A DNA stretch of 64,000 bases from Bimuria novae-zelandiae CBS 107.79 (GCA_010015655.1 ML976769.1:62001-126000); one strand, 5' to 3'; shown: positions 22,781 to 35,700, numbered from the stretch's first letter. Numbers and translations are program-made. Notes: a model not told the origin generated them from the letters alone.

Positions 22781-24230
22781 AACTCGAATTACTAAGGCTA
22801 ATAATAAGTGACTAGACGGACGCAAGATTACTAAAATCCTAGCGAGCTTCTAAGCTGCATCCTTCTATAACAAATTAAACACGTACCTATTGCGATGCTC
22901 AGCTATACTTAATTTAGGCACAACCTGCTATATCTTTAATAACATCGATCGCTTTGTCTCATACCGGCCACCGGCGTCAGGAGACTTTATATGGGCAGGG
23001 AATACACAAATATAGATCCAAGGATACGGGACTATCTATCTTAACGTATAGAGTGCAAGCAGCAATCGAACAATATAGCTAGATAATGTCGCCTATTGCC
23101 CTAATTTGCTCTGCAACCTTGTATCGTTTCGATTACTCTGGAGGCAAGGCCTTTAGTGGGACACAAGGGTAGACCCAACAACTCTAAAAAGAAGAGATAA
23201 TACTGTGCTAGCAGAATTTTAAGAGTTGCACGAACAGTGGGTGCTAGAACACAGAACAAGGCTAGTAGGTAGTATTCCTACTAATGCTACGCACGCCACT
23301 CACAAGACTAACACACGCACTAAACGAAGACCGTAGAAGGCAGACGCGTGGACCTGGCACTAACAATTAGGCCATCTAGGCCCTTAGGCCCTCGAACACC
23401 TCGTGCAGCAATCTAAGGGAGTAAGGATTAAAGGCCTCCCCACGGTTAAATGTGACGCCTGCGGCAAAGCAAAACTGAAACGGCAAATACGCCAGCAAGC
23501 CAGGGAGCGAACTAAAAGCCCTGGCGAGCGAGTCGCAATAGACTTTCACGACTACGAAGCAGACAGCTTAACAAGAGAGAAGAGCTAAATACTAATTACT
23601 AACTAATTCTCTAGCTTCGCATAGGACTACTACTTTAAGGATAACCGCCTAGCACGCTTAATTATCAAATTACTTAGCACCTTTATATAGTTTATAAAAG
23701 TACAATATAACATTATAGTAAAAGTAATTAAATCTAATAACGAGATCTTCTCTATTAAGGCAGACGTTAAGAAGTAGTGCTTAGCGCAAGATATTAAGAT
23801 TAAGCCTTTAGTACTAGATACTTAAGCACAAAATAGAGGAGCTAAACGCTTAGGGGGTGTAATTAAGGAGAAAGCGCGCGCGATACGACTTAACTCTAAC
23901 CTACCCTAGTAAATATAGCCTAAGATTACCCGAGCCGTAGTCTACCTATATAATCGAACGCCGAACTACGCTAATCGATAGCGATCTCTATATAAAGTGT
24001 TCTTTATAATAGTAGCCTTTCAGAATAGCATTGTCACCTAACTAAAGAAGCCTAATTAAGCTTACTTAAAAGCTTATAGCTGCAAGACCTTTGCCATAAC
24101 TAATAACACTAAACGTGGCAAGAGCAAGCTCCAGCGACTAGATCCTAAAGCATAGATAGGTTATTTAGTTAGCTACAAATTAACTAATATCTAGAGAATA
24201 TGGATTCCCTCTCTAGCAAAGACAATCAGT
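22781..24230 (+). pseudogene. Element G protease and integrase remnant
   Basis: The protease region is at about 22900-23010. The catalytic triplet is lost: the core reads LNLGTTCYIFNNI where F and D have LDSG, so Asp became Asn and Ser became Leu. RPPASGDFIWAGNTQIQI follows. GAG-pre-integrase (HLVQQSKGVRIKGL, then CDACGKAKLKRQIR with both zinc cysteines) is open at 23403-23588. The rve core runs about 23560-23960 and the C-terminal region to 24230 (AYLKAYSCKTFAI, DPKA). It would have cut the polyprotein and inserted the cDNA. Confidence 0.85.
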
Positions 24231-26385
24231 ACTCGCGATGTAATTTTCGACGAGGATACTATGTTCTTAGGCAAAACCAAAGACCTGGTGGACAACCTTA
24301 TGCACAACACATTAGAAGAAATAGTAGCCTAGGTGCGATTAGTAGAGCTACCTTCTTTACCTTAATAAGAGTAAGCCACCGAGTCCTTCTTTAAGGATAA
24401 GACAATTAGTAAAGCGCCAGAGGAAGAGGTTAAAAGCGCTCCTAAGTATAATTAAGGCAAGAGAGCTGGGTACGAATATCTAATGCCTCTATTAACACCG
24501 CCACTAGTAACACTCCTTACACAACTAATGGCAGGAGGCAATTAAGCTAGACTACCCTAAGAGTTATAAATAGGGTAGTTGCAAACAAGCGCATGGGCCG
24601 CAGCCTTTATAGCAGGCACTAAAGCTAGTAGTAATAGTAAATACAAAGGCAAGATTCTTAATAAGGCGTAGCTTTAACGAATAATTATATTAGGCAAAAA
24701 GCTACATTAAAGCGTGCTTCTAGAGCCACCCACATGCCGAAGCAAGCTCGAAGATCACCCTCTTTATAATATGTAGAAGGAAGCAGAACGTTCCCATCTA
24801 TAGAGCTATAAGGAAATGAAGTCTTGGAGCGAGGTCGCAGTAGCTCTAGTAAAGGCAGCAGGCCATTAAATCCTCGACTATATATAGGTATACACCTATA
24901 AGTTCGATAAACACCATTAACTACAAAAGTGTAAGGCAAGGCTAGTAGTGCGGGGTAATTAATAGCGGCACCTAACCTTGCAAGAAACCTACGCTATAAT
25001 ACTTACAGGACAATCCTTTCGCATGCTTATAGCGATTGTAGCTTGGTTCGACCTAGAGCTTATCTAACATAACGTTACGAACGCGTTTGTTCACGCAAAG
25101 CTGGACAGAGAAATCTACATGAGAATGCCCCGCGGATACTCGCGAGCAGGCACAGTCCTTAAACTACACAAAGCACTGTATGGACTGCGCATATCTCCAC
25201 TACTCTGGCAAAGAGAGTTTACATTAACGCTCCGTAATATTGGCTTTAAAACAGTGCCCCACGAGCCATGCTGCCTTATTAAGGACAGCATTATTATCTT
25301 CTTCTATGTGGATGATCTTATCATCGCCTATTAGAAGAATTACGAGTCTGTAGTAAAAGCAGCTATTAAAGAGATAAGAACTAAATTTACCCTTACTAGC
25401 AGGAAAGACCTGTAATAGTTTCTAAGAATTAAAATTATTAGGGACCGCTTAAACAGAAAGATCTAGCTTTTATAAGCATTATATATTAATAAAATATCGC
25501 GCCTTATCGATCACTATAAGATTCGCCACAATACCCCGATGGGTTCAATCGAATTACTCCTAAGAACAGGACTAGCTAGTAAGGGTAAGATTAATCGATA
25601 CTAGCGTAAAGTTGGATTAATTCTCTATACTATAGTTATAACTTGACTAGATATCGCCTTTGCAAGCTCTAGATTATCACGATTCTTATCTAACCTAAGC
25701 AAAAAGCATTAAGCGGCTGCTAATCAAGTTCTCCTCTATCTTGCTAATACCAAATTACTAGGTCTTTAGCTTAGGGGTGTAGATACTCTAGAAGTAGCAA
25801 GCGACGTATCCTTTATAAATAATACACTCGATCGCAAGAGTTCACAAGGATATATTATTAAGCTATTTAGCAGCCTAATTGCCTAGAAAGCAAGCAAGCA
25901 AGATACAGTCACTATATTAATAATAGAGGCCGAACTTCTAGCGCTTTTACAAGTGGCTAAGGAGGCCATCTTCACTTCACGATTACTCTAGGAGCTCTAG
26001 ATCGCTATAAGCAATCACCTAATTACAATTAACTGCGATAATTAATAAACTATTCGCCTAGTTACTAAAGAGATCGCAAAGCTGCAGACCAAGCTCCGCC
26101 ATGTAGATATCTATAATTACTAGCTAAGACAAGAAGTTACACTTGGGAAAATTAAAGTGAACTATTAACGCTTAGAGGATATAGTTGTAGATAGACTTAC
26201 AAAGGCCCTGCTAGTAAACAAATAGAGCAAGTTTCTAAATAAGCTAGGACTTAAAGATATATTAGATAAGATCACTAATTAAGAGGTTGCCCTGCAGGAT
26301 CTACAGCAGAGGATAGAGGCCTTTAAGTTAGAATAATAGACAGATAAATAATGCGAAGGTCCAGCTTGAGGATAAGCCTAAGCTG
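24231..26385 (+). pseudogene. Element G RT and RNase H remnant
   Basis: After VIFDEDTMFLGKTK (about 24240-24290) and the linker, RVT_2 is best preserved at 25119-25334: MRMPRGYSRAGTVLKLHKAL, then YGLRISPLLWQREF, ending in the intact catalytic FYVDDLIIAY (YVDD codons 25305-25316). RNase H spans about 25800-26200 with DRKSSQGYIIKLFSSLIA and EAELLALLQVAKEA. The polypurine tract AGCTGAGGGGGTGTG ends at the 3' LTR. The frame is broken by scattered TAG/TAA codons. Confidence 0.88.
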
Positions 26386-26393
26386 AGGGGGTG

Positions 26394-26618
26394 TGTCCGA
26401 TTATATGGCCTCTATCTATTGTGGATATGAGGCTGGAGCACTCTCTCTTTTATACTATTCTAAATAGGGCTAGCGCTGCAGCGGCACTTATTTAAAGCCT
26501 CGCACACATTTGCATTTTAGACACAGACAGAACACGAACATCATCAATCAATCATCATATCTATTAAATTCTCATCATTGCATTATCTCAAAGTAACAGA
26601 ACACTATTAAATCTAACA
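26394..26618 (+). repeat. Element G 3' LTR
   Basis: 225 bp partner of 21294-21518, ending AATCTAACA, followed by ACTTA. Confidence 0.95.
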
Positions 26619-26623
26619 ACTTA

Positions 26624-28182
26624 TTAGGGTTCTTATATTTACATCGTGCGAAGGTCATAGTTATCTAGTTTATTTAATACTAATTATAGTTAACTAAGGT
26701 ATTAAAGTGCTTATTAATCTAGTTATATAGAGCCTTCTAGGTTTATTTAGGTCTAATATTATAGATATAGTAGGCGCTTGCGCGGCCTTCTAGTATATCT
26801 AGGAAAGGGCTAAATACTAGCTTTCTAAAATGTTTAGTTATATGTAAAGCTTAATAAAGATCTAGGCTTTATTATATAAGATATTATATAGCTTATTAGG
26901 GTAGTTATTCTCCTTCTTCTAGGTCTTTTAGAATTATATAATTTTATCTAGTAGTTTTCTTTCGTTTAGTACTTCGTACGCGGGTAATAGATTATATATT
27001 TATTAAAATAGTATAATTTATTCTTATATTAGTATTTTATATAATTATAAAGCTGCTCGTGCGAACTGCTATAATAGTTATAGTTAAGGCCTTAGACTTT
27101 TATACGTATCTTATTCGTGCGGGGGAGTATGGAGTGTTTCCTGTCCGTGTGGATAGGTGTATTCTGTAGTATGTTCCCTCTGGCACCCCTTTTGCTAGTC
27201 TTGTGTATATAGGTCGTACGGGGCTCTCTGCGTAGAGGTTGTGTGTACCCTTAGAGTAGAAGTCGCGGTAGTTTATAGCGCTGGCTCGTACGTAGGTTGT
27301 TCTCGTTCGATAGTTTGTACGTGTGGAGTTCCTAACAAAGTAGTACCTTTAGGTCCTTATATAGTGCAGAGTCCTTATGCGATAGTGTAGAGCTTCTATA
27401 CCTAATTATTACGATCTAAGCTAGGCGTAATTACAGTAATTCCTTTATTTATAAGGAGTATATAAAGTTCCCTTTTAACTAAGCGCGAGAGGTTGCTAAA
27501 TTATATATATAATTAATATAAAAAATTCTCTTTAGAGTAAGTAAAGAAGTTTTTTTTAGTATATTATACGTAGCTCTATAAAAGCTAGGATAGCGTATAA
27601 TATAATCTTTTTTTTTTACGTAATATTTTATTTATAGTAAACGTTAGTGTAAGGTATTTTAAACTTATGTCTCTCTATAGTGTTTATACGGGGATACTAG
27701 TTTTATTAATTAGTTTTTAGTATAGCTTATCTTTCTCCTTTTAAATTATAGTAGCGCGCGAGCTTTATGCAGAATTCTACGTAGTAGTATATATTTCTTA
27801 AGTTCTATTCTATATATTAGGCTAGTTAGTATGTTAGGCTTAAGCTTAAATACTTAGTGCTATTATAGTTACGTCGTGTCGTATTATACGACGTAGTTAT
27901 TATTAAGGTAATATATTAGGTCTATATCGTGTAGTACGTCTTTTATTATTATATAATACATACTATCTTTTTTCGTCACGTATAGTACGTTCTTAGTAGG
28001 TATGGTAAGTATTATATTATATAAAGTGTAAGTTAATCTCTAAAGCTTTTAAGTTCCTCTAATACTTTAGTAATAAAATAAAGCTTATACTTCTTGTGTA
28101 AGTAGTCTTTATCTTTACTCTTACTAATTTATAATTAACTCTCTAGGCGGGTAAGGCGTAGAGATAATTAATTACTAATTAG
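26624..28182 (-). pseudogene. Element B 5' coding and leader region
   Basis: The remainder of B upstream of G on the minus strand: the gag N-terminal half and 5' leader. It is extremely TA-rich at 27480-28130 and no protein motif is readable there. At 27110-27310 the base composition is less biased (GTACGGGGCTCTCTGCG-type sequence) but no recognised domain results. The expected primer-binding site lies just left of 28183; GGCGGGTAAGGCGTAGAGAT (28148-28167) is D-arm-like but is 15 bases away, so it is only a candidate. Confidence 0.5.
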
Positions 28183-28437
28183 TGTTAAATAGGCTATACT
28201 AAGCCAAGCATATCGCGATATAATAGGGCTAGATAGTTATACGATAGTACGGGTGAGAAAAGGGTCTAGTATTTAAGTCTTGTCTATCTGTTCTACATAC
28301 GGAGGAAAGGGGGTTATAAGGATTAATGCTTACGCACGGTGACTATGGTCTGTGCCTTTGCCTGTGCAGTATTACATAACCATTATTACCTATCTTAAGA
28401 TATCGTATTAGGTAGCTGCCCGTACTGCGTACGGACA
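28183..28437 (-). repeat. Element B 5' LTR
   Basis: 255 bp partner of 16776-17030. The plus strand runs from TGTTAAATAGGC to GTACGGACA and is followed by AGTAA. Confidence 0.93.
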
Positions 28438-28442
28438 AGTAA

Positions 28443-30252
28443 CCTAATTACTTATACTAAGTAATTACGTCTACTTTTTATAGCCTACACTTTGTTTTAA
28501 AGTTATTCTTATGCGCTACTTACACACTATTAGTAATAATATATCTTACTAGGACTAATCTATATTCTAGTACCTATTAGCCATGTATTTCTTCTAGATC
28601 TACTAATATTATATTATCTTATTACTTTAGTATTATTAGTTCTGCTTGCGTGTCCTACTAAAGGCCTTACTTCTAAAGTAATTAGAATAATACAAGGTTG
28701 TAAAGCAGATTAGGGTAATAGATAATATTATCTAGCCATATTATTTAGTTTCCGTTTGCACTCTATATGCTAAGATAGACACTCTTATATACTTTAATCT
28801 ACATTTGCTTATTTCCTGCCTATATAAAGTCTCTAGGCGATGGTGGCCTATAGGAGATAAAGTAATTAATATTATTAAAAATATAATAAGTTATACCTAA
28901 GTTAAGTATAGCTAAGTATCGCAGTAGGTATATGTTTAATTCGCTATAGGAGGATATAGCTTTAAAACTTACTAGAATCTTAATAATCTAGCGTCTATCT
29001 AGGTACTTATTATTAGCCTTAGTAATTTAAGTTAAAGTAAAAGTATATAATAGTTTAATTATAGGTGCCTATAATTTAGCCCTCTTTATTACCCTGAGGC
29101 TTTCTTAAAGCTCCAGATTATTCCCTATCCTAAATTTAATTAGGGTAGCTATGCCAGGTTTTAGTCTAAACTAATCTAGCTACTTTTCTAAGAAAACGTA
29201 GAAGTAGTTTTATAAACTATAGCGTTATTTATAAGCAAGGCACTTAAGGCTACTAACAACTATTAGTTTATTATTTGTAATCACAGACTGCTTAGCTTTA
29301 GTACTATAACTAGTAAATTATTATTTATAAGGTCTGCTCTAATATTTTAATATTACTGCTTTATCCACAAGAGAGGCATCCCTGTTAATAGTCTAGATAG
29401 GTTTATTACTATTAGCGAGAGATAATCCTATAATAGTAAAAACATCCTTTTATTTGCCCTTAATTAGGTACTGCAAGATTATAGTCTTAAAAGAGTTTTA
29501 TTATATGCTTTCGTAAGAGAGCTGCACCCTTGCTTCTATATTACTAGAAGGTCGTTACTTATATAGGTGCGATATAGATAACTACCCTTATAAAGTTTTA
29601 TTTAACTAAGTGTAGCCTTTAAAGCTCTAGGACCTAATTATTCTTTACTTCTATAACTATATAGCTTATAATCTAACTATTCTTATTAGCTTAAAGGCTT
29701 CTTAATATCTTATCCTTAATTATTTATATTTATCTTATAGGTCTATCCTAACTATAATTGTAAGGTCATCAATCCACTATCTAAATAATTAATCTAAGAT
29801 ATAATAGTTATTCTAGAGATGCGCTAAGACTATAAATTAAAAAAAAAATAACTACCTAACTTAAGCTATCTTACTCCTTTAAATACTCGCGGTCTATAAT
29901 CTTACATATTTCTAGCTATCCCTTATAATGGTTACTATTGTCTTTGTATGCTGTCGCACCTGCTATTAATAAATATAAAAGTATTATTAGTATATTATTT
30001 AGATTTATAGTCGCGTAAGCTATGCTTAGCTAGTAGTTACCTATTACTAGGGGTATTAGCATTGCGGATTTCTACTTTAGTTTATTAATTAGCGCTGGAT
30101 TAATAATACTTTAGACCTTTAGGAATTAGTATCTCATTTTAAACTATTTAAGCTATAGCGTGTAGTCTGTATAGTTAGTCAGAATCAACGTGGGATCTCT
30201 AAGGGTTAATAGGGCCATTATAATTAGCTTAAATAAGGTATTAAGACTTAAT
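28443..30252 (-). pseudogene. Element A integrase start, protease and gag remnant
   Basis: Minus-strand continuation of A after B, collinear with E 54055-54405 and 60333-61830. A protease remnant at about 28835-28925 reads ILNLGITYYIFNNI, with the catalytic D-S-G destroyed. A zinc knuckle near 29215-29260 has C-L-A-Y, where Cys has been replaced. Gag N-terminal sequence reaches about 30200. At 30231-30252 the expected primer-binding site is present but altered (AAGGTATTAAGACTTAAT), apparently with an internal deletion compared with E. Confidence 0.75.
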
Positions 30253-30316
30253 TATTAGATTTAATAGTATTTTGTTACTTTAAGATAGTGTAATATTAAT
30301 AGTTAATAAAGTTAAT

Positions 30317-30490
30317 TGTGGAGGATAAAACGAGCTGGATAGTATATAGTTCGGAGATCGAATTGATTGATTAGTAATATATAAAAAGTTACTGTAAGAG
30401 TAGTATTTATACTAAGCATTTAGTATTATATTTGCCCGTTCTACTAGATCCTTCTAATTAGGGTACCTACAAGGGATAATTCCCGCGATA
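30317..30490 (-). repeat. Element H 3' LTR
   Basis: 174 bp, same family as 37246-37419 and the solo LTR at 8148-8321. Confidence 0.94.
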
Positions 30491-30954
30491 CACCCCCTAG
30501 CTTAGCGAGCTTCTAGACGTTAACTATAAGCTTCTAAGCTATTCCTTAGAGGAATCATAGGCCTTAGTTAAACGTATTTTTTAATTAAGCGCGATATCGC
30601 AGTTAACTAGTGCTATTTAATTAGAGTAAAGTAGCGCGCTACTAAGTAATAGTGCGTAATCTTACTTAGTATTAGACCGTGCGCGCTGCCTGCGCTCGCG
30701 CTTACGAGAAATAAAGACTTGCCCCTCTATTATTTTTTCTCCTTTAAGTTGCATAACAAACTTATTTACATTACCTAACTGTTTACTTTTTAAAGCTCTC
30801 GCGCGCCAACTCTTTTTTTATATATTTAAAGCAAGTTCCTGCTTAGCCGCTATTATAGTAAGTTCTTAGATCTTGGTGTGGCAGTGGCACTGCGCTACTA
30901 CAGTAACCCGCCCTTATAGCGTCTAAGCTCCGAGGATCCCTTGCTCTTTCCATT

Positions 30955-31770
30955 ATTTTTAGTAATTCGCTAACGCGCTTTATAGGCTAGCTCTACTAAG
31001 AAGACCTCGCGAAAGAAGGTCTCTAGGCAAGCCGCTACTGCGTGCGCGTACGCCGCGAAGAATTATCCTACGCTCTAAAAGATCGCTATTCCTATAGCTT
31101 TAATTCGTGCTCTTAAGAAGCGTAATAGGCCGCCTAAGGTGCCTACTTACGCGCCTTTATCTTCTAGCAATACTAAGTAGGGTAGTAAGGTTAAGCCTAT
31201 GCCTAATCCTAAGCCTAAGCTAGCTACTCTTAATCGCGGTCTTAAAAGTAATATAACTTAAAAGATCTTTGCGCCGCACTTACTTATTATAGTTATAAAA
31301 AAGTTACGTAATAAGTCTTACCTTAGCTATATTAAGAGCGCGCTTAAGAGTTATTTTAATAGTAAGTACTATAAGCGTGCTGCGAAGACTAGTTACTATT
31401 AGCGCTATAGCTTTAGCTACTCTTATTATTTAGTATAAGTATTCTACTACTCTACTCTATAATTGCGCTTATTTAAAATAGCCCTTCTGCTTATAAGCTT
31501 GTTGTGGCTTACTTTCTTACTCTCCTCTAGGACTAGAACTTAGAGGTATATATCTTTCTAAGCTCTATTTAATCCTTATACTAATTACTTATAGGGGCGT
31601 GAGCTAAAGAAGGCGCGTGCTACTATAAAGGTAATACTTAATCTATATAATAGCGATAAGGAGGAAGAGGAGCTTACTAATAATATTATTACTAAACTAT
31701 CTATTGCTAAGAAGCGTGCTCGTGCTATAAAGCTATTTAAGTAGCTTATAAAGCTTATAATTAACTAGGT
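30955..31770 (+). pseudogene. Antisense coding remnant inside element H
   Basis: Plus-strand reading frames opposite to H's own genes, between its RNase H and 3' LTR. One frame reads ASSTKKTSRKKVSRQA near 30990-31035, then long runs including IALIRALKKRNRPPKVPTYA and KPMPNPKPKLATLNRGLKS (31095-31250), then KKLRNKSYLSYIKSALKSYF to about 31370. A downstream stretch from about 31600 reads LKKARATIKVILNLYNSDKEEE and continues to about 31770. Interruptions are isolated TAG/TAA codons, as elsewhere under RIP. The product would be Lys/Arg-rich and basic with an acidic patch. I do not recognise a family. It could be an accessory ORF of the element or a captured gene piece. Confidence 0.5.
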
Positions 31771-31829
31771 AGTTAAGAGCCCTATATAGCGCTCTAGCGC
31801 TCTATACTTTTAATTTTTAAATTTTATAA

Positions 31830-33400
31830 TTTACTACTTTATGCTTCTTAAGTTTAGTTACTTCTTAAAATATTTATACTATTACTCTAAAAGCGCTTTT
31901 ATTAACCTATCTATAGGCATGTCGCATATTTTAAGGTACTCTATTTTAAAAGAGCCTTTTACATGTTTCTAGCGTAGCTAAAGGTTCTTAATATTAACGT
32001 GGCGTAGGCTAATAATAATTCTCTTGTTTTTACCTACTACTAGTCTAATTATTTATTTATTATTATAGTAGATCTTCTAGGCGTCGCTTAAAACAAATTC
32101 AAGCTTAGTAAATAACTTTTATAAAGCTATTACTTCTTTTCCTACGTGCTTAAGAGTAATTAACTTATCTTCTATTATTAAAGTAGTAATAGTAGGTTGG
32201 CGAGCTGATTTCTATGCGATCGCACCCCTAAAGAGTATTACTACGTAGCTATAGGATAATTACTATATTTCTAGATCGTTAGCGAAAGATATATCCTTGC
32301 ATATAAGTAGCTTAGGGATTAAGGAGCTTTTATAAAGTATAGCTTCCTAGTAAGAATTATATAAAAAGATAATAAGATGCTTAATAGCGTTTAAATAATC
32401 TTTGCTTAGGTTAGTTAGGAAGAATAAGAGCTTTAAAGCTATAAAGATAATATCTAGGCGTAATATAATTGTAGTGTAGAGCACTAAGCTAACACGCTTT
32501 TAGTAGGCCTTAATTTCCTGATTAGAAGTTTTATTTAGGTTCTTAACAAGCTCTACAGATAGTAGAGGCGTCTTTAGGAAGCGCGCGGTTTTTGGCTAGG
32601 TTAAACTTTTTCGCAATCTTCTTAATATACGTGTTATGTACTAGAGTAATTATTATAGCTTATCTATCCCTAATTACTCGCACCCCTAAGAAACACTTTA
32701 TAAGGCCGCGTTCCTCTAGGTCGTACTTATTCTTAATATGCTTAAGAATCTCCAGAGCATCCTTCTTATAATCCCTATAGAATAGGAGAAGGATATTATC
32801 TACGTAAAATAGTATAAAGATCCTACGCTCTTTATTAAAGAATAAATAAATTTTTTTTTATAAAGTATAATGCCTAATTTTAAATAAAATACTTAAAAAT
32901 TCCTAATACTAAAGTAGTAGTAAATCTTATAGGCTATATAATGCTTGCTTAAGGTTTACTTATATTTTAGGCTTTTTAAACTTATTTAGAAGTTTGCAGA
33001 GCACTAGGTTGCTCTTACTAATTAAGGTATTAAGAAACGCTCTTACTACGTTAAACTATAGAATTTCTAAATTAAACTAAGCTACTATCGCGATAATAGT
33101 TTTAAAAGACTTAGTAGTAAGCGTGGCAGCGTAGGTAGAGAAAGTTAAGTTAATCTACTATAGGTCTCCTCTTATAATAATGCGAGCTTTACACTTCGTG
33201 TAAAAACTATTTTTATTATACTTATAAGTAAAAACCTACTTTAGTGGGAGCGGGCGCTCTTTTAATAGGTCTTTTAGAATCCTTTCTTAGATTCTTATTT
33301 TTAAGAGCGTAAAGATCTCTTTAAAAGCAGCCTCCTTAAAGAGCTACCTATACTTATAGAAGAAGAGCTATTTTTATATTATTAGTAGAGGGGGGAGCTT
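31830..33400 (-). pseudogene. Element H RT and RNase H remnant
   Basis: Minus strand. RVT_2 is recognised from WVFTYKYN followed by KCKARIIIRGD (about 33170-33245), then TYAATLTTKSFKTIIAI, and the catalytic box FILFYVDNILL near 32795-32825, in which YVDD has become YVDN. RNase H follows at about 31850-32450. Both are interrupted by stops. The RT belongs to the same broad Copia clade as the others but differs in detail, e.g. ILFYVD rather than IFFYVD. Confidence 0.8.
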
Positions 33401-35700
33401 GCCTATGCAAAGACAAGCTTTTAGAATTAGTAGTAGTGCCTTATTTAATAGTATAGCCTAAATTACTATATTTATAGTAATAAGCTCCCTGTAAGCTTCC
33501 TGGTCTTTTATAATACTAAGAAGGAAGGAATATAGGAAATTAAGCTATTACTTATTATTTAAGTGCTTATTCGCTAACTCTTTAATTATTATAAATATAT
33601 TTTTATTTCCTGCATTACCCCCTAGCGTGCTATAATTATTAAGATCTTAGCGGCGCTATTTATAGCTTAAACGCATAGCAGGCCCCTATTCCTAGCGCTA
33701 GTATTATCTTCGTACAGAGTGTAATAGTTCTACTTCGTTTAGTATCTTAGAGTCTCGTATACCGCTTCGAGAGGCATCCACGGAGTTCAGTGGCTCTCGT
33801 TGTTGGCTTAATCGCCTCGATTCTGGCAGGCCTGCTCTGCCAGTAGAGTGCACTTCCTATAGGCTACCAGTATAATCGTTATTACGCTAATACATAGGAG
33901 CAGGCGTGTATTCTAGCGTTATAAGGCCTAGGTAATTAGGGCGCTATGCACAGATTCTTAACTACTTACTAGCTTAGCTAGTAGCTTATTTACCTTTTAC
34001 TTAATTAGTTAAGCTCTACTTTAGTAGGCTATCCTAAAACCTACTCTTTTAATTAACTACGCATTTAAGCTAGTGCTTAAAGGGCACTCCTTAATCTTTA
34101 TATCTTATTTACTTTTTAGGTTACGCGCTAGAGTGCTTAGGAAGATTCTTGAAAACTATTTTAGGGTTAATTAGCTTGCCTTTATAAAGAATATTAGCAA
34201 GCTCTATTACTTTTTTTTATATAATTACTAGATCTTCCTCTATTTAATAGAAATAACTTTTATTAAATATAATATTACGCGTGGTGATAACCAAGTTAAG
34301 CACTAGTACTTATATTTTATAAATATTAAAAGCTCTATAGCCTACTAAGTATCTAATATAGCCTTTTAGCTTTATTTTAAAGTCGCGCCTATAATAACTA
34401 GCTACTCTATCCTTATTTAAAAGGTATACGCGATAGCTATACGCGTAAATACTATTTTAATTTAGTTATAGATTAGCTAAAGTGTTTCTTACACGCTTAG
34501 GCTAATACTACTTAAAATACTAAGTAAACTAAAGGTCTAGCGCTTTATTCGACGAGCGTATTCTTTATAAAAGAGTAAGGCTTATATTAATAAGGTAAGT
34601 AGCTACTTCTATAACTTTAGACTATAGCTTGTTAGGCAGATTTACACTAAGCTTTATTTTTAATACTTATATAATTACTTCCTACCTAGCGCGTTTTACT
34701 TTACTATTAGGCTTATAAGTGTATAAGGGCGTTATTTTTACCTTAATACTACGTTCCTTAGCCTATATTTTAAAGCGCCTTTTGCCTTTTAGAGGTCGCG
34801 TTGCTATATTATTATTTTAAAAGATTATAACTATCTTAAGCTTATAGCGTATTAAAATACTTTTAGTAAAACACTCTTAGGTGTTAAGGATCTGCGTAGT
34901 GGACTTATTATATAAGCAAAATATATATAGCTCTCTACTATAGTCACACTTTAGAATTATTGCCTAGTGCTTTCTAACCCTTCCTAATAGATAGTTAAAT
35001 AGATCTTAGGAAATTTAGAAGTATAGTTATAGCAAGCGCTCCTTTAGCCTTCTAAATACTACCTAAGACGCGTGTGTGACAGCGTAGTGCTTATAATATT
35101 TCCTTAGAATACCCTATATTCTTACGTTTCTTACTCTTTTAATAAGAGCTTTTAAAGTGTCTTTCTTAAAGTAGCCTACTCTTTAGTGCTAGACTTTTAA
35201 AGTGTCTATTTTAGGGTGCGTAACGTAGGAGCTACTAATCTTACGATGAGTAAAAAGCACGCTTATAACTATAGTATAGTAATTAAGAAGCTTATATTTA
35301 ATAAAAGTAAGGTTATGCTCGCTACGGAGCGTAGCTAGTATAATACTATACTTAAGCGTTCCTACACAAAGCGTGTTATTAAGACTAAGATACTATACGC
35401 CCTTTTTGCGTAGATAAGCTTTAAAAATAATATTTATATAAAAGTCTTCTACTATTATAACGTCTAAGAGCGTGAGATTAACACGTGTTCTATTTAACCC
35501 TTTAAAAAGCGCCTTAATTACTCTAGTACCTCTTTTAAGTATTAGTTAGGAAGCTATACTAGCTTTAACTATCTTATACTTTTTTAAATTTTTTAAAGGT
35601 GCCTAGCATAAGCATTAACACGTTATTTATTAAGTATAAGGCTTTACTATTATTAAAAATAGTACTCTTAGAGAGAGGGTATGTATTAAAGTCTATAATA
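33401..35700 (-). pseudogene. Element H linker, integrase and protease remnant
   Basis: Minus strand. The integrase C-terminal boundary is marked by VITTRNIIFNKSYFY at about 34245-34290, the counterpart of VISTQDVIFNKN in F. An acidic linker lies left of it. The integrase core should span about 34350-35250, and the GAG-pre-integrase and protease further right. I could not read the catalytic residues of these with confidence because of heavy RIP. A stretch at 33660-33860 of less biased composition (CCCCTATTCCTAGCG to GCAGGCCTGCTCTGCC) lies in the linker. Confidence 0.6.

Larger units (their letters stand above)
21294..26618 (+). mobile_element. Copia element G, complete, nested in B
   Basis: A 5325 bp plus-strand Copia with 225 bp LTRs at 21294-21518 and 26394-26618 and target duplicate ACTTA (21289-21293, 26619-26623). 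It is the least decayed Copia in the window, with long open stretches in gag, integrase and RT and an intact YVDD. The LTRs differ at 10 positions, all transitions, 9 of them CA/TG to TA. It is the depth-four layer: Gypsy, A, B, G. C is its closest relative in the window by coding sequence, although the LTR interiors differ. Confidence 0.96.
16776..28437 (-). mobile_element. Copia element B of a second lineage, nested in A
   Basis: Minus-strand LTR element with 255 bp LTRs (16776-17030, 28183-28437), starting TGTTGAATGGGC and ending GTACGGACA. The target duplicate is GGTAA (16771-16775) versus AGTAA (28438-28442), a single G/A difference. Without the nested G and solo LTR it is about 6 kb. 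Coding order on the minus strand is gag, GAG-pre-integrase, integrase, RT, RNase H, i.e. Ty1/Copia order, but the motifs (RDITQAY, HRHFGYP, KCKQVTRNVL) differ from all other Copias in the window. It contains a solo LTR (19261-19534) and element G (21294-26618). Confidence 0.9.

Noticed and set aside
24685..24939. 84-codon open minus-strand stretch in element G
   Set aside because: It is antisense to the linker and RT start of G and has no independent evidence.
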